This document shows, piece by piece, positions 1 through 6,514 of a stretch of DNA of 11,903 nucleotides. The DNA is taken from contig CAJONM010000069.1 of assembly GCA_905235885.1 (NCBI GenBank), positions 1 to 11,903 of the forward strand. The letters are read 5' to 3'. The stretch is from an uncultured Clostridia bacterium (GTDB lineage: Bacteria > Bacillota > Clostridia > UBA1381). The position numbers and the translations under genes are program-made. Numbering within the stretch: position 1 is the first letter of the stretch; each line of letters starts with the position of its first letter. The notes beneath the pieces were generated by a model, which had not been told where the DNA came from, did not search any database, and saw nothing but the letters and a program-made list of their open reading frames with translations.

Positions 1-1490
1 CCTGTCGCGCCCATCCATATATAGACTCTGTACGATGTTGAGGAATCCTCCATATCACCTATGCTCATGAGCCTGTCGGCGATCGTGGGCGGTATGACAA
101 ACGGTATAACGCACAGCACCAACGGCACGAGCGACCACAGTCTGCCCTCATAGAATGTTATGAATATAGCAACGCTCACCATAAATCCAAGCCAGCAGCC
201 GCGCGATTGCGTCAGTATAAGGCAAAGGAATACAAGTCCGGTAATACCCAGATATATCCATTTTGAAAGCGACCTTGCCCTGTCCTTGAGGAAGAACGCC
301 GCCGAAACGGGCAGGACAAGCAACAGATATTCGCCCAAAACATTCGGATTAGCAAGCGTGGAGAATACTCGCATCGTGTCGTCCTCAAACATCTCCTCAT
401 CTATCCAAGCGTTTGTCGTTGTCCAGCCGAACACATACTGCATCACGCCGTAAAGCGCGACTATCGCGCCTGAGATCACGAAAAGCCTAAGCAGCCCATA
501 TAGCTGCTCGCGCGTCTTTATCGTGTTTACTATCGCAAAATAGAAACTTATCAGCACAAAATACATCACCCATACCGTCAGGCTCGCCGTCCTTGCAAAC
601 GAGAATATGCAGGATACGAAAAGCACCGCCAAAAACAGTATCAGCGCCGCGCCCAAGCCGTCGTGCTTCCATTTGAATGCGTCATTGCAAATAGAATGGA
701 GCACGAGCGAGAGCATCGTCCAGATACATATGCCGGCAAGCGGCATTGATGAGAACGGGATAAGCGGTGCGATAAAAACAGCCGCATATACGCCCGTTAC
801 GGGATACTCCAGAACGAGCAGCATACCGAAAGCCGCAAACGGGAGCATTATCCCGTAAAGCGGCGCATAAAGCATTGTCGCGCCCGTCATAATTCCCATT
901 ACTATCGGCGGAACAAGTCTGCTCCGTCCCACCGTTTTTTCTTCGTCAAAGAAGTTAAATGTGATATTGCTAACGCCTGCACACGCCTTTACAAAATCGA
1001 CCGCCTTTGAAGTTGTCAAAAATCCTGTTATATTAAAATTACACAGCGATGCGGCGGCGGATATGACAGACATGATAAGCACATATTTATTTATCCCCAT
1101 ACCGCACACAAAGTGCAGCGCATTGAATGTCGCCGTTGCAACAAGCACCATAATGCCCCAAAATCGCACATTAAGCGCCATAAAATTATGGACATATTCT
1201 CTGCCGAGAGCGCAAAACACGCTGTTTTGTACGGCTTTTGAGACTTTTGCGCCCACCTTTCCGGCAACAGCCTCAAGCGCTGTAAACGGCAGATACATAA
1301 GCCGCACGGCAAGGCTGTCCTCTGCTGCCTCGCCATTGCCCGTAATAAGGCGTATGATCGCGCTGTCGCGCCATGCGCGGCTTGCCGCGCCGTATATATT
1401 CATAATTATCGCCCAAAGCTTGCTCTGCTGAAATTTAAGAAGCACGCCCTTGAAAAATACGATCAATGATGAGATGATTACACTGTTCAT
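1..1490 (-). CDS. O-antigen ligase/polymerase (Wzy_C) family membrane protein, 3' end cut by window
   Basis: Integral membrane protein of the O-antigen ligase/polymerase superfamily; members polymerise or ligate lipid-linked glycans on the outer face of the membrane. I translated 496 codons from the ATG at 1490 with no stop before base 1, so the C-terminus is missing. The start is supported by AAGGAG five bases upstream. Residues 1-105 are unusual: amphipathic segments with a recurring [Q/D/N]-S-hydrophobic motif (S23, S43, S59, S90). Hydrophobic membrane segments begin near residue 111. The family signature lies at residues 376-396 (FSTLANPNVLGEYL then a proline-ending helix), followed by SRGCWLGF at 429-436 and DSSTSYRVYIW at 482-492, all typical of the Wzy_C region. 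It starts 26 bases after murJ and follows the GT4-CsaB gene, so it is a likely polymerase or ligase for the same glycopolymer. The substrate and the choice between polymerase and ligase cannot be decided here. Confidence 0.88.
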   Translation of the reverse strand, partial: MNSVIISSLIVFFKGVLLKFQQSKLWAIIMNIYGAASRAWRDSAIIRLITGNGEAAEDSLAVRLMYLPFTALEAVAGKVGAKVSKAVQNSVFCALGREYVHNFMALNVRFWGIMVLVATATFNALHFVCGMGINKYVLIMSVISAAASLCNFNITGFLTTSKAVDFVKACAGVSNITFNFFDEEKTVGRSRLVPPIVMGIMTGATMLYAPLYGIMLPFAAFGMLLVLEYPVTGVYAAVFIAPLIPFSSMPLAGICIWTMLSLVLHSICNDAFKWKHDGLGAALILFLAVLFVSCIFSFARTASLTVWVMYFVLISFYFAIVNTIKTREQLYGLLRLFVISGAIVALYGVMQYVFGWTTTNAWIDEEMFEDDTMRVFSTLANPNVLGEYLLLVLPVSAAFFLKDRARSLSKWIYLGITGLVFLCLILTQSRGCWLGFMVSVAIFITFYEGRLWSLVPLVLCVIPFVIPPTIADRLMSIGDMEDSSTSYRVYIWMGAT

Positions 1491-1516
1491 ATTGACTCCT
1501 TCGCTTTATTATAGGC

Positions 1517-3055
1517 TCAGCGCCTTATCAGATCGGTTATTTCCTTTACGCGCAGCGCAACAAGCATAGCGCCGTATATTGCCACGCCCGACAGACCGCA
1601 TATCGCGCAGACTATTATGTTTCCGACGGTGCCGCCGTCAAAGAACGGGAATATCGCGCCGTATATGAAATATACAGCCGCTCCCATGACCGCCGCCGCC
1701 GCCAGTGATTTTATTATCGTCATAATATCCTGTTTCTTTACCATGCCGCGCTTTTTTCTCAGCAGCAGTGCGGAATTAAGTATCGCGTTGACCGCGCTGC
1801 CGCCTGCCGCCGCAAGCGCAAGACCGCCGGTCAGCGACATTGCATCACCTTTTATGAAGGCGTATATCGATGTTACTATGACAACATTAAATACCATACT
1901 CAGTATCGCTGTCACCATAGGAATCACCGACTGCTTCATCGAGAAGAATGTTTTCGACACGACCTCATTTATCGCCAAAAATATCATTCCCGTCGCGTAG
2001 CAAGCCAGAGCGCGCGCGACAACTCCCGACGATTGAAGCGCGCCATGCTCGTATATTATCGCCGTTATCGGACGGGACAGAATGATTATCCCTGCCATAA
2101 GCGGCGCTATTACCATTATTATTGCCTTCAGCGACATCATTACAAGCTCGCTTGCCGCCGCCTCGTCATCGCTCGCATTCGCCTGTGCAAGCTTGGGGAA
2201 AACGAGATTTGTAACGACAAACGAGAATATGCCCGTCACTATCAGATACAGCCTGTTTGCATATTCAAGCGACGAATACGCGCCCTCCATGCCGGAAGCA
2301 AACCGCGCGTTTACGAATGTATAAAGCGGCTGCACCCATGTGCTTACAAGCATCGGCAGCGCAAGAAGCAGCGCGCTTTTTATATGCTCGTCCCTGAATT
2401 TGAAATCGGGTCTGTATCTGAAATTCAGCTTGACGAGGGTCGGTATCTGCACTATCACCTGCAATGACCACGCGATTATCATCGTTACCGCAAGTCCCGT
2501 AACGCCGAACCGCCTGCCCAGCAGTATATAATATAAAATTATTGCAACATTTGATATGAGGCTGATTATCGAGGGGATATTATACTCGCCGTAGCTCTGC
2601 AATATTCCCACGAACGCGAACGCGATACCGGTAAAAATTATCATCGGGAACATTATAGATGTAAGCCGTATCGCCAGCTCCTGTGTCTGAAGAGACGCAT
2701 TCGGTCCCATAAGATGCACGAGCTGTCGCGCAAATATGATGCCCAGTATCGAGATCATCACCGTCACGAACGCTATCATGGTTATAAATTTATTGGCAAA
2801 TTCCGATGCCGCCTCTTTATTCTGTTTTGAGAGTATTTCGTTGAATATCGGGATAAATGACGCTGAGATCACTCCGCCTATGACGACATCAAAAAGCGTT
2901 GTCGGTATCTTTGAGGCGATCATAAATGCGTCCGCCTCTATGCCCGTACCGAAATACGCCGCCATGAGCGAATCCCGAACCTGTCCGAGTGCCTTTGCTG
3001 TGAAGGTGGCAAACGCCATAAATCCTGCCGTAAACAGCATTCCCTTCTTTTTCAA
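1517..3055 (-). CDS. murJ: MurJ/MviN-type lipid-linked saccharide flippase
   Basis: Polytopic MOP-superfamily protein expected to flip undecaprenyl-PP-linked precursors (lipid II in the canonical family) across the cytoplasmic membrane. Length is 512 residues from the preferred start, normal for MurJ, and hydrophobic helices run throughout. Near the N-terminus it carries ALGQVRDS and EADAFMIA, whose Arg (R27) and Asp (D42) match the conserved R24 and D39 of E. coli MurJ; YANRLYL further on keeps an Arg (R268) matching R270. I prefer the TTG at 3055 because AAAAGGAAG lies nine bases before it and the protein then begins MKKKGML, typical of the family. An in-frame ATG at 3076 would overlap the previous gene by 17 bases but has no visible ribosome binding site. 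The gene follows the GT4-CsaB fusion with a four-base gap. It may serve lipid II, the local glycopolymer, or both; the sequence does not settle this. Confidence 0.92.
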   Translation of the reverse strand: MKKKGMLFTAGFMAFATFTAKALGQVRDSLMAAYFGTGIEADAFMIASKIPTTLFDVVIGGVISASFIPIFNEILSKQNKEAASEFANKFITMIAFVTVMISILGIIFARQLVHLMGPNASLQTQELAIRLTSIMFPMIIFTGIAFAFVGILQSYGEYNIPSIISLISNVAIILYYILLGRRFGVTGLAVTMIIAWSLQVIVQIPTLVKLNFRYRPDFKFRDEHIKSALLLALPMLVSTWVQPLYTFVNARFASGMEGAYSSLEYANRLYLIVTGIFSFVVTNLVFPKLAQANASDDEAAASELVMMSLKAIIMVIAPLMAGIIILSRPITAIIYEHGALQSSGVVARALACYATGMIFLAINEVVSKTFFSMKQSVIPMVTAILSMVFNVVIVTSIYAFIKGDAMSLTGGLALAAAGGSAVNAILNSALLLRKKRGMVKKQDIMTIIKSLAAAAVMGAAVYFIYGAIFPFFDGGTVGNIIVCAICGLSGVAIYGAMLVALRVKEITDLIRR

Positions 3056-3059
3056 AATG

Positions 3060-5279
3060 CTACACTTCCTTTTCATACAATTCGACCGCTATCCTGCCGT
3101 TGCTTTCTGCTTTTTCGCTCAGCTCGGCAAGACATACGGCGAGCTTGTCCCTTATCGCGTCACGCCTGTCGGAGCATTTGTCTATAAGCTCCTTCATACC
3201 GCTTACCGTTACATCCTTGACATCGACATAAAGCTCCTGTCCGGCATAGTCCATAAACCCCTTTATTTTCGGGTCGTAGACTATCCCTATAAGCGGAACA
3301 AGTCCCTTTGTTGCATAAATAAGCGAATGCAGCCGCATACCGACGCACATCTCAAGCGCGGATACGACCGACAGCATATCTCCGACATCGAGCCGCGCGT
3401 CTATTATATGCGACTCGTATTCCATCTGTGATTGTATGCTTTTTGATATTGCCCCGTCGCGGCTCATCTGCATGGGTATAAAGACCGTCTTGATGCCGTA
3501 TTTTTCCGCCGCATGATCGCACATATCGGCTATTGCGCGTTCAAATCGCGCATCGGTGTCTTTCGTGCGCCGTATCGAAACGCCCATAATCCGTCCCTCT
3601 GCGCCGAAGCTCTTTAGTATCTCGCCGCCTCTTGCGCGATCCGGCTCACCCATGCCGAATACGGGATCCGCCGTTACTTCTATATGCGGATGCGTAACGC
3701 CTATTTCGCTCAGCGTTTTCTCCGCGTAGGGGTCTCTTAGGGTTATTATATCCGTCTTGTCCAGCACCTTACCGGCGCGGACGGCGTTTTTGGGGTTATT
3801 GAGCGGTCCTATGCCGTTTGAATAGAGCATGACCTTCAATCCGCCTTTGACCGCAAGCTGTATGATCGTCAGATAATATATCAACGACTGCGTCGATGTC
3901 GCATCCTGTATGAGCGTTCCGCCGCCGGAAATGAGCATTTCCGCGCATCTTATATGCCTTATAACAGACAGCGGATTGAGCCTGTTTATCGCCCGTACTC
4001 TGTATGTCGCCGTCGTCTCGCGCGGATTAGCCGAAAGCACGACTATCTCCGGACTTTGCTTATACCGCTTTATATCCTTTATAAGCGCGTCCAGGAGCGC
4101 GTCATCGCCGCTGTTTGCAAAGCCGTAATAGCCCGAAACAAGGATCTCCTTGTTCTTTTCCAGCGCCCATTCATACACTGTCATGGTATCGCGCGCCATA
4201 CGCTCAACGGAATATTCGCGGCATATAAGGCTGTGCCCGTACCGCGCAAGCGCGGTGCGCTCCTCTTCGGTCATTGAAAAATACCGCTTTATATCGGCAT
4301 ATATCCGCTCCGGCGAGCTATCGCCGCAGCCGCGGCAGCAGAAATTCGTATCTGTTCCGACCTGTAGCTTATCCTCGCCGAAAAGACCTATATATCCCTC
4401 GTTTCCTGCGATGATAACGGGCTTTTCCGCCGCCATCGCCTCAAGCGCGGCGCGGCTTACGCCGACAAAAAGCTCCGCTGTCGCCACAAGCTTATTGATA
4501 TCCGTCCTTGCGCCCGTCATAACGACGCATTCGCGGCTCAGAAGATCGTTTACCGCCTGAGCCTTCGCTTTTACATTGTCGAAATCATCTCCGCCGCCCA
4601 CTATTATGACCTTGAGATTTTTCGCAAGCTTATCAATCGCCGGCACCGCGTCTATCAGATGCTTTGCCGCAAGCGAACGGGAGCTGTCCATTCGGCTTAC
4701 ATATACGATAACCGTATCATCCGCGCCGATGCCCAGCTCTGCGCGTATATCTGATGTATCGGTATCGGGCGAAAATTTTCCGGTGTCGATACCGTTTATG
4801 GTAACGCGTATATTCGCCTCCGGCACCTTATAGTTATCCATCAGATATGTCTTTATATCATCCGATACTGCGACGCATTTCTGTCCCCAATCGGTTATAT
4901 ATTTCAGACCGTATTTTGTGTTGAACACCCAATGCGCCGTAGTAACGAACGGAAATTTCATTACCTTGTGCAGCTTGCCGAGTATGAATGACGGTATACG
5001 CGCGTGCGAATGGACTATATCTATTTTTTCGTCTATGATTATTCGTCTGAGCTGCGCTATCGCCTTTATGACATTTATGGGGTTCTTGTTTTGCAGCGGA
5101 ACGCGATAATGCTTTATTCCGGCGTCCTCAAGCTCTTTAACATATACGCCGCCGTTTGAGGTAACGATAACATTAAAGCCCTGCCGCTTCAGCTCCTTTG
5201 CCAGCTCCACGACATGAGTCTCCGCGCCGCCTATGTTGAGCTGCATCAGCGAAAGCATTATATTTGATCCCTTTTGCAA
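3060..5279 (-). CDS. csaB: Fused GT4 glycosyltransferase - CsaB-type polysaccharide pyruvyl transferase
   Basis: Two enzymes in one continuous frame, 739 residues from the TTG at 5279. Residues about 7-372 are a GT-B, GT4-type transferase: LNIGGAETHV near the start, HSHARIPS, AVSDDIK, TINGIDTGKFSP and LEAMAAEKPVI. Residues about 378-739 are a CsaB/WcaK-type pyruvyl transferase: SGYYGFANSGDDALL, ISGGGTLIQD, SNGIGPLN, LRDPYA, TADPVFG and GMRLHSLIYA. CsaB moves pyruvate from phosphoenolpyruvate to a cell wall polysaccharide, making the ketal recognised by SLH domains. The protein should be cytoplasmic or peripheral to the membrane. The TTG start has AGGGGGTGAT at good spacing and retains the full first strand; an ATG at 5258 (AAAGGGA, nine-base spacer) and a GTG at 5288 are alternatives. 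The GT4 half lacks the first Glu of the usual EX7E pair. Stand-alone CsaB proteins are about 370 residues, so the fusion roughly doubles the length. The sugar specificity is inferred from neighbours only. Confidence 0.92.
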   Translation of the reverse strand: MQKGSNIMLSLMQLNIGGAETHVVELAKELKRQGFNVIVTSNGGVYVKELEDAGIKHYRVPLQNKNPINVIKAIAQLRRIIIDEKIDIVHSHARIPSFILGKLHKVMKFPFVTTAHWVFNTKYGLKYITDWGQKCVAVSDDIKTYLMDNYKVPEANIRVTINGIDTGKFSPDTDTSDIRAELGIGADDTVIVYVSRMDSSRSLAAKHLIDAVPAIDKLAKNLKVIIVGGGDDFDNVKAKAQAVNDLLSRECVVMTGARTDINKLVATAELFVGVSRAALEAMAAEKPVIIAGNEGYIGLFGEDKLQVGTDTNFCCRGCGDSSPERIYADIKRYFSMTEEERTALARYGHSLICREYSVERMARDTMTVYEWALEKNKEILVSGYYGFANSGDDALLDALIKDIKRYKQSPEIVVLSANPRETTATYRVRAINRLNPLSVIRHIRCAEMLISGGGTLIQDATSTQSLIYYLTIIQLAVKGGLKVMLYSNGIGPLNNPKNAVRAGKVLDKTDIITLRDPYAEKTLSEIGVTHPHIEVTADPVFGMGEPDRARGGEILKSFGAEGRIMGVSIRRTKDTDARFERAIADMCDHAAEKYGIKTVFIPMQMSRDGAISKSIQSQMEYESHIIDARLDVGDMLSVVSALEMCVGMRLHSLIYATKGLVPLIGIVYDPKIKGFMDYAGQELYVDVKDVTVSGMKELIDKCSDRRDAIRDKLAVCLAELSEKAESNGRIAVELYEKEV
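3065..3073 (-). promoter_or_regulatory. Ribosome binding site for murJ inside the csaB 3' end
   Basis: AAAAGGAAG on the minus strand lies nine bases before the TTG at 3055 and falls within the last codons of the GT4-CsaB gene, just ahead of its TAG stop. It supports the TTG over the upstream ATG at 3076, for which no purine-rich site is visible. Confidence 0.6.
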
Positions 5280-5283
5280 AAAA

Positions 5284-5293
5284 ATCACCCCCT
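5284..5293 (-). promoter_or_regulatory. Ribosome binding site for the GT4-CsaB gene
   Basis: AGGGGGTGAT on the minus strand differs from the perfect anti-16S complement AGGAGGTGAT at one base. Its core is eight bases from the TTG at 5279, which decides the preferred start. A second site, AAAGGGA at 5268-5274, is nine bases before the in-frame ATG at 5258, so initiation at both codons is possible. Confidence 0.6.
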
Positions 5294-5311
5294 GCCGTTT
5301 TCTTTATCGGG

Positions 5312-5779
5312 TCAAGCCTGCTCCTCCGTGTCTGCCTGTGTAGTATCGGCAGGCTTGTTGAAATTGATGCCCTCTATGTGAATATTAACGCTCGATACCA
5401 CCAGTCCCGTCATATTCTCAACGCTCGCTTTAACGCGTTCCTGTACCGCCCATGCAAGCTCAGGTATCTTCACACCGTAATCGACTACGATATACAGGTC
5501 TATATTTGCCGTTTCGCCGTCCATATCGACCTTAACGCCCTTTGCGCTGCTCTTTCTCGCGCCTAAACGCTCCGCGACTCCGCCTACGAACGATGTGTAC
5601 ATACACGATACGCCGTCGATCTCCGTTGCGGCGATGCCTGCAATGGTCGTTACTACCTCAACAGATATTTTTATATTGCCTATCGTCTCTTCCTCGCCCT
5701 CTGCGGCGTCTGTATGAAGCGTTGCCTCCTGCTCCGTCTCCCGCTCGATCTGCTCCGTTACCTTGATCTCCTCGTCCAT
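5312..5779 (-). CDS. Asp23/Gls24 family envelope stress response protein
   Basis: Small soluble protein of 155 residues in the Asp23/Gls24 (DUF322) family, common in Bacillota and linked to envelope stress in staphylococci and enterococci; its biochemical role is not established. The family core spans about residues 33-140: GNIKISVEVVTTIAGIAATEIDGV, then a glycine-rich stretch, then IDLYIVVDYGVKIPELAWAVQERVK and a closing strand region with VNIHIEG. The first 32 residues are strongly acidic and low in complexity, and the last 15 are also polar and acidic (PADTTQADTEEQA), longer tails than the minimal domain. The ATG at 5779 has AAGGAGG close upstream, the strongest ribosome binding site in the window, which suggests abundant product. 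It sits between radC and the GT4-CsaB gene. No membrane anchor partner (AmaP-like) is visible nearby. Confidence 0.92.
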   Translation of the reverse strand: MDEEIKVTEQIERETEQEATLHTDAAEGEEETIGNIKISVEVVTTIAGIAATEIDGVSCMYTSFVGGVAERLGARKSSAKGVKVDMDGETANIDLYIVVDYGVKIPELAWAVQERVKASVENMTGLVVSSVNIHIEGINFNKPADTTQADTEEQA

Positions 5780-5797
5780 TTTAAGATCCTCCTTTTT

Positions 5798-6514
5798 TTA
5801 TTCACCGTATAGCTCGCCTATACTCATTTTTATACTTACGATCTCATCGCCGCAAATTATGAAATGATCCACCAGAAAAACGCCGAGACTGCCCAGCATT
5901 TCGTCTATTCGTACCGTCATATGCAGATCCTCGAACGAAATATCGGTGCCGCCGCTCGGATGGTTATGCACCAGAACGACATTTGCCGATTTTGCCTGCG
6001 TTGCGGTCCTTAAAAGCTTATTGAGATTTACCTGTGCATAGCCGCTGTCGCTGGCTGAAGTCATACGCGCAATGCATTTGATACGCATAAGCCTGTCAAG
6101 ACATATCATATATATGTCCTCATGGTCGTCGGACATATCAAGCGACTTTACAATATCATATATGCTGTTGCGGTCAAGGCGTGTCCGGTTTTCGGTAAGC
6201 TGCATATTGCGGTAGTAGTTCATAAACTCGTTTATGCTCCGCAAATACTGTACCGTCCTTACGCCCACACCCTCTATATTCTCCGACATTCCGTAATCGT
6301 TTGCGTTTTCAAGAAGCCGCACGATGCTGTGGTTGCTGTATTTGAGCAGCTTGTGGGCTATCGGGTTCGTATCGTGCTGCGCGTATACATTATACAGCAT
6401 AAACTCCAGTATCTCATGATCCGCCCAGCCCTCAAAGCCTGTTTTATCAAACCTTTCCCTCATACGGCGGCGATGCTTGGCGTGTATATTATCCTTAGGT
6501 TTGCTTTTTTCCAT
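5798..6514 (-). CDS. radC: RadC family JAB/MPN-domain protein
   Basis: RadC-like protein of 238 residues. The N-terminal part (to about residue 100) resembles the UPF0758 helical/helix-hairpin-helix region, with ADHEILEFMLYNV and an IEGVGVRTVQYL hairpin. The C-terminal part is a JAB1/MPN+ metalloprotease-like domain. Its zinc motif H-x-H-x7-S-x2-D is intact as H183, H185, S193 and D196 within HNHPSGG, and an upstream Glu in HEDIYMICLD is the likely catalytic acid. Despite the name, a repair role is doubtful for the family and its substrate is unknown. The ATG at 6514 shares one base with the ychF stop (TGATG), which implies coupling to ychF translation; a GTG one codon earlier is the alternative and no clear ribosome binding site precedes either. 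It lies between ychF and gls24, not next to mreBCD, its frequent partner in Bacillota. Confidence 0.93.
   Translation of the reverse strand: MEKSKPKDNIHAKHRRRMRERFDKTGFEGWADHEILEFMLYNVYAQHDTNPIAHKLLKYSNHSIVRLLENANDYGMSENIEGVGVRTVQYLRSINEFMNYYRNMQLTENRTRLDRNSIYDIVKSLDMSDDHEDIYMICLDRLMRIKCIARMTSASDSGYAQVNLNKLLRTATQAKSANVVLVHNHPSGGTDISFEDLHMTVRIDEMLGSLGVFLVDHFIICGDEIVSIKMSIGELYGE

Noticed and set aside
961..1431. Plus-strand open frame of 156 codons
   Set aside because: It is antisense to the N-terminal half of the Wzy_C protein, whose minus-strand frame is open for all 496 codons and ends in clear family motifs.
2736..3431. Plus-strand open frame of 231 codons across the murJ/csaB junction
   Set aside because: It is antisense to two conserved genes, with no domain and an implausible composition change along its length; explained by codon bias of the minus-strand genes.
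5257..5262. TATAAT on the minus strand before the GT4-CsaB ATG as a promoter -10 element
   Set aside because: The position of a -35 element holds only a T-run; the match arises from ATA-ATG codons in frame.
3060..5279. GT4 and CsaB as two genes joined by a sequencing error
   Set aside because: The frame is continuous through the junction, with no stop, no ribosome binding site and no frame change between the two domains, so a true fusion is the simpler reading.
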